Part shown: piece after piece, positions 11,300-22,000 of the stretch
Layout of the letters: each line of letters starts with the position of its first letter
Position numbering within the stretch: the stretch's first letter is position 1
Assembly: GCA_025024175.1 (NCBI GenBank)
Contig: QCXZ01000064.1
Coordinates: 58,115,325-58,179,324 of the forward strand
Length of the DNA: 64,000 nt
Direction: 5' to 3'
Source: Rhyzopertha dominica
Taxonomy: Eukaryota > Arthropoda > Insecta > Coleoptera > Bostrichidae
Program-made: the position numbers and the translations under genes
The notes under the pieces: generated by a model
The model's database searches: none
What the model saw: the letters and a program-made list of their open reading frames with translations, nothing else
Told to the model about the DNA's origin: nothing

Positions 11300-12295
11300 T
11301 TCAAATCTTAGGAGTCACCGCCAAAACGCTTCTATCCAAGGTTATTCAACTCGTGACGTCAAGTGTCATGTAAACATTACCGAGGCGCGTACTGTTTAAT
11401 GGTGTAGTATCATTCTTGTATTGGAAAAGCTTTTGTGTGGTGTTTATTGAAAGGACGGTGTAAAAGGTCTCACCAAAAAGTGATTTTTGTAGTTTTACAA
11501 GCATCTATTATGTATGGAAAAGTGTTGTTTTGTACATGGTCATAAAAGTACTTCAGTCAGTACAGCTAACAAATTATTTTTGTAACCGTTCCTCGAGATT
11601 ATCAACGTATGAAAAAGTTGTTTAAGGTCCCTAGACGTGATATGCCGAAATCGCAAAGTTTGTTTTTCTATTGTGAAGATCATCTATTCTTAATGTAAGT
11701 TTTATTATTCTTTTTGGGGTCTTTACCATTCAGTTTCCATTTTGTTATAGCTTAAAGAGGATATGGAAAATTATATGCGTTTTAAGTTGATAGAGGGAAA
11801 TGTGATAATAAAGAAAGACGTTTGTTTCTCATATATCCGACTGTTAGCCAGACTGGAAACGAGCCGCAACAGCCCCGAAAATAAATGGCAATTTATATTT
11901 ATTCTGACATCTGATTCTTACATTTTTATCTTTATAAATAGTATGTGCCGAACAACCCACTGTGATCAAATTATCAATGCTACGTTAATTTGATAAAAAG
12001 TTCACTTATGCTGTTGCTTTTACGTTCCTCATCTCCGCCGCGTTGAACCGCTCGTCGCTGTACACAAATTCCATAACAATGAACGTGCCTTCTGAGGTCA
12101 TAACTCATAAGTATTTCACTTTTTCTTGGCGTATTTTAATTCGCTTGTCACAAAATGAACGCAAACAACTAACTGATAAATTGACGGGCTGAGACTGACG
12201 CGTGACGCACTGATCCCAGATGTAAACGAGCGGCCATTTACAAGACACCTGACGTCACGCCCAATATGTTTGCGTTTTGGCGGTCTCTTTAAATA
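11300..12295 (+). mobile_element. THAP-domain DNA transposon remnant (P-element-like) with inverted ends
   Basis: The ends are inverted copies: the left end has ACCGCCAAAACGC (from about 11308) then CGTGACGTCAAGTGTC (about 11352). The right end (about 12220-12290) carries the reverse complements, including GACACCTGACGTCACG and GCGTTTTGGCGGT. Inside is the start of a THAP-type protein split by a short candidate intron. P-element transposases begin with such a DNA-binding THAP zinc finger. The rest of a transposase (about 600-700 residues) is missing, so this is an internally deleted, non-autonomous copy. Confidence 0.65.
11514..11890 (+). pseudogene. THAP zinc-finger fragment with candidate intron
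   Basis: Exon 1 starts at ATG 11514 with MEKCCFVHGHKSTS. After a one-base frame break it reads PRDYQRMKKLFKVPRRDMPK and ends YCEDHLFL. The cysteine pair near the start and the C..H at the end fit a C2CH THAP finger. A GTAAGT...TTATAG segment (about 11695-11751) looks like a 57-bp intron. The next exon reads EDMENYMRFKLIEGNVIIK, wording seen after the CEDHF motif in insect THAP/P-element-like proteins. The reading phase across the intron is off, so the copy is dead. A host THAP gene relic is the alternative. Confidence 0.65.
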
Positions 12296-13760
12296 TTCAC
12301 ATTTTTAATATTTAAAATACACCTTACGATCCATTTTTTCGAATTTATAAGCTCTCACAGCTGTTTTGTGGGTTAGATGCTACCTATTAATATGCAATTT
12401 AATAAATTATAAATACATGGCAAATACCCAATTGGTCTAGTTGCCTATACCCTGAAATATTCATGCCTAAAGCAGGTCAACTGCAATATGGAGTTAGCGA
12501 AGATAAAATGCCTCCATTTACGGAAAGCTACTTGAAAAGCAGGCTTTTATGAAAGGCTTTACATGCTTCCTCTAGTTTGCCCCCCTGCCAAACCAGTAAT
12601 CCTACTGGATTATTAAATAAAGAAGCTTAAACCATCATAGCGCATCCCTTGGACGGCTTGTCCCCATAATTTTAGCGAAGAGATTAAAAATGAGTAACGG
12701 ACCACTGGCGCCCTAGTGTAAGCTTTTTTTTGATGTCGCATACGTACCTAACTTCAATATAATGACAATAGCGTTATAGAGCTTGTTGCATTAGGTAACA
12801 AAACATAAAAAACTATTTACTTCCTTTGAATGATATTAAAAACTGGAACGTAATGCGTGTACATGGACCTGGGTGCCAACTCTGGGCCCTTCCAATTTCC
12901 CATAAATTTAACTAGTTAATTAAGTGTGTACATCTAAAAATTGTCTTATTTACAAAATTATAAGTACAGTAAAATTTGTAGGCAAGTGTATTTCACAATT
13001 TTCATCCAGAGCTCATATTTGATCCTTGCAAATGACTTTCTCTAATAAGTCGTTGCCAAATGGTTTCCAAACTTAATCGATTCCATTCCACGTTTTGAAA
13101 CTGTAACTGCAACATTCTTGTTGTTACGAATTGTTGTCTGGTCAGGATATAAATCCTATAAAGATTGTTCAACTAACCACTGTTATATGGAATCACATCA
13201 GAATCTGTCATATATTCGGTGATAACTCTAACTTTTGTACCAACTTTCTAAATTCATATTACATTTTAACAATTAATACAAAAAGAAACTAAAAATCCAT
13301 CCGAACTCACGTTTACGAAAGTCAGTTTATTTAATAAAAGTTTTAGGAATCCAGTAAAAGCATTACCAGCACGAATTAAAACACGGTATGTTGTTAAAAA
13401 TGGATTTAAATATATTTTAATTTATTTAAATGAAGTTTAATTCGATAAAAATATTAAGTAGTCGGTTAATTTTTGAGAGCAATGCACTGGCGATCTAAGA
13501 CGGTTGGCTTGACGCATAATGCTGAGGCATTTTTAATAATGTTAGTTATCCATCGAGTCTCTTTCCCTGGGGAGTAAAAATTATTACAATTGTATCTTTA
13601 GCACCTATACATATGAACTCCCAGCTTAAATTTCTAAAGCTTCTGGTGTGAGAAGTTGAAATGTATACTCAAGGCGTATATGTGTTAATTATGAATCAGA
13701 AATCGTGCTCCTATTAGTAGAACTTTTTAGGTGAAATTTATGTTCCTTTAGTACTTCGTA
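12296..13760. other. No gene recognised
   Basis: No coding motif, hairpin or repeat unit was recognised on either strand. The stretch ends at the ATT-repeat tail of the minus-strand retroelement. Confidence 0.4.
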
Positions 13761-13762
13761 TT

Positions 13763-15030
13763 AAAAATAATAATAATAATAAATAAATTTATTCTCCAGG
13801 AATGTTTTACATAAATAACTACAACAAAATACAAATAAATATATGACATCCTGCAAGAAAAGGATCATGGTCAGATTCTAAGGATCACTATAGACCTCAG
13901 ATTCTGATCTTCCCCATAATCCTAAGTACATAATAAAATAAATATTCTATGAGCTTACAATAAATCACATATCCTAAATAAAAATTTGTTTTGTTTGGTG
14001 GTTTGAATCATAAAAACTAAATGTATCATTGTTGAATATACTAGTACAAAATTATACTTTAAAGTTAAATTTGAGTGTCCCTTTAAGTAACATATCTTTA
14101 ATAATAGTTAACCTAGCATTCCGTAAGTTATTTGCATGAAGTAAATTAATAACTTTTGCCGCAATATATGAGTATGAACCACAGAACTGAGCTGTATAAT
14201 GTCTGGGAATTGAAAGGATGTAAGTATCTCTAACATTAAGACAATGAACATTTTTTCTGGGAACTAATTTAGTTTTTAAGTAAGAAGGATTGCCCTTCTT
14301 TACTATGTGGATACACATTTTACAATAGTGAAGGAAAGTTTGTTCGAAGACCTTTAACCAGCCGATCATGAATAGCGCCACTTATATGATCCCTCCTTCG
14401 CAACCCGCAAATAAACCGGGCACAGGAATTTTGTATCCGTTGAAGCCTTCTATAATTATATTTTGTAATACAAGGGCTATATACTAAATTGCAGTACTTT
14501 ATATGACAATGACAAGGGCTTCCGATAAGACGCGCTTACATCTGAAGTTTAGTGTTGCTCTGCTTTGATACAGAAGTTTTAGACTGGAATAAGATTTTTT
14601 TTAAATATGATTTATGTGGGTATTTAATTTCATGTCAGTGTCTATATAAAGCCCTAAATTTTTTGAAGATTCTACAATAGGAAATGTTTCATTGTCAATG
14701 TTAATATTTACCTGATTTATATATTGCATGCGGCTCTTTCTACCAAATACCATTACTTTAGATTTATTAGGATTAAGAGATAAGCAATACTTTTTTGATA
14801 TATCGAAGAGCGCTGCTAAGTCTTTATTTATGTACATATTGCTCTGCAAAATATCATTGGCTTGGCATGAGTAGTACCACTGAGTGTCGTCCGCGTAGAA
14901 GTGAAACTTACAATATCTGAAACATTCCTCAAAACGGGAAGTGTACAAAGCAAAAAGTATCGGGCCTAAAATAGAACCTTGAGGAACACCGCTAATGCAT
15001 ATTGCAGGTGCTGATGACAAGTTGTTATAA
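13763..15030 (-). mobile_element. Non-LTR retrotransposon, 5'-truncated (jockey-like)
   Basis: The minus strand encodes the second half of a reverse transcriptase. It ends at 13763-13790 in a (TTA/ATT)n microsatellite, the usual 3' tail of many insect non-LTR elements. The 5' part (endonuclease and RT palm start) is missing, consistent with incomplete target-primed reverse transcription. The element at 50205-51748 has the same type of RT and tail but diverges in sequence. Confidence 0.85.
14052..15020 (-). pseudogene. Non-LTR reverse transcriptase, C-terminal half
   Basis: From 15020 downwards the minus strand reads SGVPQGSILGPILFALY (RT motif B'), FYADDTQWYYSC (catalytic Ala-Asp-Asp), LNPNKSKVMVFGR and LGLYIDTDMKLNTHI, stopping at 14601. 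Beyond a frameshifted stretch the typical tail resumes: LQRIQNSCARFICGLRRRDH, RDTYILSIPRHYTAQF and SYIAAKVINLL, ending at 14052. A full jockey-type RT region is about twice as long. At least two frame breaks separate the blocks. Confidence 0.88.
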
Positions 15031-15059
15031 ATGACTGATTGTTGATATCATTATACATT

Positions 15060-16222
15060 ATGTGGATCAAGGATCTTTATTCTCCCAAATAAAATGTATC
15101 ATTTCATTTTTTGTTAAACGCGAGAGCGACGCAACTGAATGCGCCTCGCCTGAGTTCATCAATAACGGAATTAGTAATAAAGGGGCTTTGTGTGATTAGT
15201 ATACATAGAAAACATAAAAATAATTTGGGTCTTTATTTCACAGAAGATGTTTTAAGTCGCCTTGCCGAAAATCCACGAAGATTTTTTATGGAATAAATAC
15301 TTCATTAATTACTTAAGTACCTATATCTTATAAACATTTATTATTTCTATTTATGTTGAATTATACCCTACAGGACGTTCCTGCTTGCCCCCTCACCATA
15401 GATCAAAAACTGGGTAAGCCCATGTGCGTGTACCATATCTATTAATAACAAATCTGGAAACTTTGTTGCAATATATACCTATGCTATCTTTCTTTTGAGG
15501 TGTTGATAGATTTTTAATAATTAGGCGAAAAATTACAAAAGTTAAATTCAACACACAAAACGTTTTACACTCTTACGGCGCCTAACGTTGCCACATCCTC
15601 GGTTCTGCAGATCCGCCAATTTTAAAATACGTTCGGTGTTTCTTCTTTACAATACTTTCGTTAAGTTTTATTCCACATAATACGCTTTTATTACAATACT
15701 CTTTTAATACATTATTTTTTAAATCTCCGACACAGGCGCGTTTCCTATTTCAAGTGTGAGCAAAGTGGTAGTGTCTCACAGTATCGGCAAAGCATCGGTA
15801 GCAGAGTATTAAAATATATGGAACACTATCCTTACCAAATTAAATGTCATCAAATATAATTAAATCATGTTGGCTTCGAATAAAGCTAGTGTTTGTTTAG
15901 TAGAATCTAGGAATAAAGGATTTTTGAAAAATAAAAGGTCTGTATTATTATGGAACTGCTAGATCTATTGATAATCCAGTTACTTTGTTCAATGTAGCTT
16001 CAACAAAATGAAGCTCCTCACATAGCAGGGCTGTTGGGACTTTTTATATTACCGTATATGTGATTGACGTATTAGGTGGCTTCCTAACCTGAGGAAAGTG
16101 GATCTTTTATATCATCTTATTCGGTGTTTACTACTTCTCCAGCTATACCTGAAACCGTGAGAAAATGAAACTAGGTTGGTTTCTGTACAGTTTATCCCTA
16201 AGCTTAATGGTTTAATTATTCA
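15060..16222. other. No gene recognised
   Basis: One 61-codon frame (15111-15296) without motif. Nothing else noted. Confidence 0.4.
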
Positions 16223-16329
16223 TCTTGAATGCTTTCTATATTGCAACTGCAGGACATTTCGCTTCTGGACATCACCCTGATCCAATAGGGCGAAACGTAC
16301 CCTGCAGTTACAATATAGAAGTCATTCAA
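16223..16329. repeat. 107-bp near-perfect hairpin
   Basis: The left arm (about 16223-16261, beginning CTTGAATG and containing CTATATTG, AACTGCAGG and TTTCGC) is matched by its inverted copy at about 16288-16329. There are only a few mismatches or single-base bulges over roughly 40 pairs. The loop is about 27 bases. It could be a very small MITE or a pre-miRNA-like hairpin. No TA or other target duplication is obvious. Confidence 0.8.
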
Positions 16330-17209
16330 GAGGAACAATCCAACCAATCATCTTATACAAACATCAGAAGAAGGACTAACCGTATTGGATTCGGTAGTGT
16401 TTCAGAAGGCTGAAGGAAGAAGCAACAACACAAATCATTTTAAAGATGTTCTATAAATATTGAGTTTTCTTGTCGAGGGATGTGACATTACGTTCGATAT
16501 TTTCATCATGCAGTTTCTGGGCACGTCAGTATTGAAACTCAAACTCAAACTCAAGAAGAAAAGCTTACATGGTTCCTGGAAAACAATAATTTTCTTTAAT
16601 AACTGAAGGATGGTCAGCGGAAAGCTTCGAATTTTTTCGTCAGAAATTTTCAGTTCTATTTAAACACTTTACAAAAATGAAAACACCATGGTTCCATTTC
16701 TTTTTCCATTTCTTACGTATATGCATTCTACACTGAATATATAAGGTGTCCCAAAATTAGCCTGCCAAACGTTAGCAGCAGATTCTATGCTTAATAATAA
16801 TATTAAAAAGTTTAATAAACATATATCGGGAAACGCTTTCTAGGGGAGCTAGCATTGCCTAGATGTTCATCCCTTAAGGGGGTTATTATTAAATATCTCC
16901 GAAAGTACTGACTGTAAAAAGGCGAAATTTCAGGGTCCGTTCCTCAAAAATATTTTAAAGGAAATTAATAAGCTAATTGCAAGTAACACGCAAGGAAACA
17001 GCCTGTAAATTAAAAGCTGCTCTATTTCTGTCCTTTACCGTTAAGGTGACCAATTGGTTTGTGTCAGAGGGGTCCCCTCTGCATTGTCTAGTGTAGCTGT
17101 GAATAACATACATACTAATGGATACTGGGTAATAATTTTCAACACCAAATGCCATACCAAAGAAAGAAATGGAAGGAACAACAAACTGTAAAAGCCTAAT
17201 AATAATTGC
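16330..17209. other. No gene; possible DNA-transposon end at 16745
   Basis: At 16740 the text AAGGTGTCCCAAAATTAGCC resembles the terminal ACAGGGTGTCCC motif of many insect MITEs and mariner-like elements, but I found no matching inverted end. A short perfect palindrome (CAGAGGGGTCCCCTCTG) lies at about 17066-17082. Confidence 0.35.
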
Positions 17210-17391
17210 AATGTTCTTATAGGTTCGTGGAAATTTAAACACTGTATCACAATTTAAACCCTTATTTATTCAACACCCGAAATCACGTCTACATTCACCT
17301 TCAGCTTACTCTCTATCACTCCTGTCTTGTACCTGCGCATCGCAACTCTCCCACATATTCATACATCCTTGAAAGATATACATATACTACA
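17210..17391 (-). repeat. Probable 3' LTR of the gypsy element
   Basis: A polypurine tract (GGGGGGAAAAG on the minus strand, 17402-17392) is followed immediately by TGTAGTATATG, the expected start of an LTR. An AATAAA signal lies about 130 bases in. The far end, placed at TATAAGAACA (about 17210), is a guess because no second LTR is present for comparison. Confidence 0.5.
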
Positions 17392-17414
17392 CTTTTCCCC
17401 CCGTAACAAATAAT

Positions 17415-18570
17415 TTAATGTGCAACGGTATATCTTTCAGGAGCTTTCCTTATTCTAATCGGTCTATCAAGCCTAAATGCATTTTCTGTCAGTGCCACTT
17501 CTTCCGCTTCGTCTCGGACAGGTAAACTTGGAAATTGCGAAATTGTTTGCAGTTCTTTTGATGGAACATGCTTTCTTATTTGGTTTACATGCCTTTTCCA
17601 AATTCTCCCATCCGGCAACTCTACAATATACGTACGACATCCCAGGATTTTTATTATTTTAGCATTCGTCCAAATCACTGATTTCTGTTCACTGTAATCC
17701 CGCACCCAAATCTAAATCAAACATTATGTTCCTATGTCCCTTGTAATTTTGAATCTGTTTCACATTTTTCTTCATAACTATTTCAAGAAGTGACTCTGGC
17801 TTAAGCAAATCCAATCTAGTTCTCAAATTTCGACCTAACAATAGTTTTGCAGGAGACTGGCCCGTAGTACAATGCATAGTAATTCTATAATTCAACAAAA
17901 ATTTATTTAATGCTAAATTAACATCGTTTTTTCTACATTCATTAAAAATGGCTTTTAAAGCGTACTTTACAGTTTTTACAGCATTTTCGGTTAAGCCGTT
18001 TGTCGCGGGATGGAATGGAGCTCCCGTAATGTGCCTAATGCCATTTTTTTTACAAAACATCTGGAATTCTTCTGAAGTAAATTGCCTGGCATTATCCGAA
18101 ACAATATACCTTGGAAGACCAAAGCAAGAAAACACATTTCTTAACAATTTAATTGTGCTTTCAGCGGTAATGGATGTTGTGGGGAATATTTCAAGCCACT
18201 TACTATATGCATCAATGATAACTAAAAAATATTTATTTTCCATTGGTCCCATATAAACAATATGAATACGACTACGAGCACTGTCTGGAAATTTCCACAA
18301 ATTTAATTCTGCAATATTTTTATTATTTGGTTTAAAAAAAAATAAATAAACTGACGCATGACCGATTTTTCGATGTCCGCATCTATTCCGGACCACCAAA
18401 CATAAGACGCGATACAGCTTTTTCTTTAACAATGCCCATATGAGCCTCATGAAGTTCTCTTAGTACTTGCGACTGAAGTGATTTAGGCATAATTATTCTG
18501 TATCCCCACATTAATATCCCCTTTTCTACAACAATCTCATCTTTTCTCAGCATATATTGCTTTAACTTTT
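17415..18570 (-). pseudogene. Gypsy integrase (core and C-terminus)
   Basis: The core (18300-17700) shows VIIDAYSKWLEIFP (first catalytic Asp), IVSDNARQFTSEEF (second Asp) and PFHPATNGLTENAVKTVK (catalytic Glu). It continues to NKFLLNYR and QSPAKLLLGR. The C-terminal segment (17705-17415) reads YIVELPDGRIWKRHVNQIRK and ends in a short arginine-rich tail with RPIRIRKAPERY, as in gypsy-type polyproteins. The usual Asp-Phe-Gly-Pro start of the core reads IVYMGP. At least two frameshifts break the protein into three frames. Confidence 0.88.
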
Positions 18571-18793
18571 CCTCTGTACACTAAACTGGCCAACCGTGTA
18601 TAACGTATTTCATTATCTTGGACAAAATTTCGTCTTTACGCGTTTCCCTTGAAACTGCGTTATAATCGACCGGTAAATCATTATTTTCCAAGACATAATT
18701 TAAAAAACTAATTTCAACGATTTCCTCATTTAAACTTTCCACCGGAAATCTCGACAAGAAATCAGCCGTATTTTCCTCCGACTTAGTATACAA

Positions 18794-20489
18794 TCACAAA
18801 TGCTGTATATAGCAGCATCTAAAGTTGGCCAAATGATAAATGATGTATCTAGTTTCTACAAAATTAACTGATAAGATGATGACATATAAAGGCTGAATAA
18901 GCTACTGCCTACTGTTTGGTTGTAAGAAAGTATATTATTACTGAATTAGGTGAATATATGAAATCTAGTNAGTAAATAATTAAAGTAATAAGCGCATAAA
19001 TGCATGATAGTTATGCTAACAAAAAATTGGAAAAAATATAATTTCATTAGAATTTTGCGCACACACCAACCATCAAATTACACACAATACAATTTGCAAA
19101 GCTTTTGTTTCTTTTTTTCATAAATCTCACCAAACAGGATTGGATGAGATTTATTTCAGGCTTCTCATGGTGTCCCAAAAACTCTACTGGCGCACTAACA
19201 TGTGTTTAACATTAGGTATCAAACGATAACAACAATTAANGAATTAATGAAATAAACATTTCCGGATTTTTTGTTGAATACCCTTACTTTGGGGTTCCTG
19301 AAATTTGCGTTTTTTAAAGTTACCACTAACAAGGTTACCCACGGTATTAAACCTCTCTGTGGGATTGTCTAACCAAAAGAGATTGACCACAATTTGGATT
19401 AGTTAATGGGTGACTGAGGTTAACGGAAAGAGCGTTGTACGTATGTACCTTCCGAATGCATCCCAAACACAGGCGACGTTGATCCGGGAAACCCTAATGT
19501 GCGTGAGAAAGCTACCGCACATGTCAGCGAGAGCCAGGAGGACTGCCCTTACAAAATATTTATATTGACGTATGACTCTATACACTGTAAAACCAGCTTA
19601 GCATTGCCCCTCCCCTCGGGGATATTTACAATGCCAAAAGCCCGGTTTCACGTGGGTCTTTGCCGCACGGACGGTTATAAATATATTTTATTAGTTGGTA
19701 AAAACACATTTTTGCATAGTTATTACGCTAATCTCCGTAGGGGAAGAAATGTACTCCACAGAAGTGCTCGCCATAAAATATACGGTTTTATTACCTTTAA
19801 GGCTAATGCACACGTTATAAAAACTGTAATCCAATTTTTACTGTGTCGTCAGAGTTGCCCGTGTGCATTTTCTGAAGGACTGAACCATTAACATTTCGCA
19901 TATTTTAATGTTGTTTGTACAAAGGGGAATGCATTTATTCCTCTTCATTTGTTTGTGCCTTGTATGTTTCAGGTAGAATTATTCTAAATTATGGTATCAG
20001 CTTTCACATTGTTACAAAGTAGTATACAAAAATATGTTTTGTGTTGGTATTTTGTAAATCTGAATTATCTAACGTCCTTTATCCGACAGAATTAAGGAAG
20101 ACGTTGCATTTCCTATTTATAGTAAAGGTGATAATATAGTTACTACAATAAAGACGTACACGGGGTTACAGGTTAAACGAGGAAGGTTTACCAATTTTGT
20201 GAGCGTAATTCAATACACATTTCAGATATTTAAAATTTGTGTCTTACTTTGGAAATTTATAGCTTCTTCAGTAAACCAAAAATTACTTAAAATGAAAAAA
20301 AGTGTTGCAGTAATGTGTTAGCTTGCGTATTTTAAAATTTCAAGAAGGCAGATGCAGCAATAGTGTTAAAAAATTTTATCCATACAAATTATCGGTATAC
20401 ACGGTAGAATTCTGCAGATAGTTTGAGAGTTTGTGTACTTTCACTGAAAGTTCTTTTGAGTGATTAAACACGATTAACAAACGCCGGTA
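18794..20489. other. No gene recognised
   Basis: Contains a 130-codon plus-strand open frame at 19499-19891 that resembles no family I know. The segment 19.4-19.9 kb is richer in CpG than its flanks. At 19170 GGTGTCCCAAAAACTCTACT again looks like a transposon-end remnant without a partner. Confidence 0.35.
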
Positions 20490-20940
20490 TGTTCGATAGA
20501 CGTAACGAACACCTCTGGAAGTAGAAAAATCCTCATCATGTGGAACAGCGGAGACTGCTATTAAAATTTAGGTTTATTAATGGCATCACAGTGTCAACAC
20601 TTCTTGGTCAGCATATTTTTGATGGGCCTTTATCTTAGTTTCCTCCAGAACGAATTGTTGTATGAACTGCTGTTAGAGACTAACGCAATGCTTCAGTGGA
20701 TTCAACAAGACGCAGTACTACCTCGTCATAGCATGAGAGAAGTGCGTAATTATTGAAATGAAGTTTTTCCCAAAGAAATTATAAACGGACCAGTTTCATG
20801 GCGTCCTTAATCTTTCGAACTTACGGTTAATTTTTTTTATACGAAGAACAATTAAAAAAGCTTATTTACGAAGTTATGAAAGGGTGTTTCGAAACGGTGA
20901 AATACATGCATTGATATTCAAAACGGTTAATTTAAATATA
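20490..20940 (+). pseudogene. DD41D-type transposase relic
   Basis: Successive frames read NPHHVEQR, then ITVSTLLGQHIFDGPLS, then WIQQDAVLPRHSMREVRNY, then INGPVSWRP-SFEL, then VMKGCFETVKY. This order equals NPH, GPIFIDGTL, the QHDGA.PH block, RRG..EWPPRSPDL and the C-terminal helix of the transposase at 38047-39131. The frame is broken by stops and shifts and is highly diverged, so it is an old copy. No inverted ends were seen. Confidence 0.6.
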
Positions 20941-21116
20941 ATTTGCAAATAATTATTACATGTTTCGTTTATGTTTTTAAACTTGTATAAATACTTAACA
21001 GTACTTCGCTTCAGAAACAAAATTAAATCAACAAAGGTTTTTGAATTGTTTTATTTTGCAACATTTAGAACCAAAGTATTTAATTTTTCCATGACTAATT
21101 TAATTGAAATCTAAAT

Positions 21117-21315
21117 AAGACAGAAGTATTACATAGGTCAAACTAAAAGAAAAGCAGGTACGCGTTTGAAAGAACACATATGTACGTATTGCTAGGCTGC
21201 AACAGATAGATACATTTTCCGCAGCTGAACACTCATATTTGAGTAAACACATGATTGACTTTGATAAAACAAAAAATTTTACATAGAGAATAATATTATC
21301 ATAAACTTCTTTTCT
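21117..21315 (+). mobile_element. PLE GIY-YIG fragment (same family as copies A-C)
   Basis: About 200 bp: YYIGQTKRKAGTRLKEHI, then a small insertion, then the AATDR/HSYLSKHMIDFDKT block in shifted frames, ending at the KYYHK-equivalent. Only the endonuclease part is present, with neither RT nor 3' tail. It keeps the YIG part of the nuclease signature. Confidence 0.85.
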
Positions 21316-21619
21316 TTGAAGTCAAGAGGCCGGTTTCTCTTCTCTATTTTGAGCTAAAATCAACCCTATTTACCAAGTTAGCTTTTTAAAATTGAGAGAA
21401 TGATAAACTTGAAGCGAGTTTTAACTGTGTTGTCTAAAAAACAGGACATATCAATGTGAATATATTATTTAATTAATATAAGATCTCAGTTAGCGTATCG
21501 TACATTTGGCGTAAGCATAAACTTAAGTTGGTTTAAACAAAGAGGCCCAATAGGATACAATTATGACACATGTTAAAAAAGAACAGCTGTACCCATTACA
21601 AACAATAGACAATACTGGG

Positions 21620-22000
21620 TCCACTAGTTCATGGATCTCTGATCAAATATATCAGCCTCTCCTGCTATTGAGTTATATGAAGAGCAAATATAGTTTAGTG
21701 GCGAAAACTGATGCTGGTTAGTTCTTCTAGAAAGTAGACGAAAAGTAAGTGGGTCACGACTCCCTAAATGCGGCACATGAAATGAAATTTGGCTTATTAA
21801 CCTCGAGTTTACAAATTGTCCATGTAGTAGCTTATATAAAAATAATACAGGGGCAACCGATCTCCTTCTTTGTAGAGACATTAAATTAAATTCGGTGAAA
21901 AGTAAGTTGTTGGAGTTTGCCTATCGGATTACTGTCTATGTTTAACAAAGTACAAATATTTACGAAATCTGCGTTGTATATGATCTAATGAATTTATATG
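21620..22000 (-). pseudogene. Non-LTR retrotransposon RT C-terminal tail
   Basis: The minus strand reads LDHIQRRFRKYLYF near 21990, then LQRRRSVAPVLFLYKLLHGQ, then ISFHVPHLGSRDPLTFRL, then SRRTNQHQFSPLNYICSSYN, ending about 21640. This is the characteristic region downstream of the RT in jockey-type elements (RRR..D..FLYKLL, RTN, SPL..M...YN). The catalytic part is absent. Its 3' end shows no clear poly-repeat tail. Confidence 0.85.

Larger units (their letters stand above)
17210..18793 (-). mobile_element. Ty3/gypsy LTR retrotransposon, 3' part of pol plus LTR
   Basis: The minus strand runs from the end of the RNase H domain (SEENTADFLSRFPV at 18793-18730) through an integrase with its zinc-binding region (LRELHEAHMGIVKEKAV, about 18500-18440), the catalytic core and a C-terminal domain ending at 17415. 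The polypurine tract and LTR follow. Gag, protease and RT are absent, so the copy is truncated at its 5' side. Frameshifts lie near 18440-18300. Confidence 0.85.

Noticed and set aside
17066..17082. 17-bp palindrome as an operator or terminator
   Set aside because: Too short and isolated to support a function.
19499..19891. 130-codon open frame
   Set aside because: No recognisable motif, no splice context, and overlap with antisense frames. Could be chance in a CpG-containing segment.
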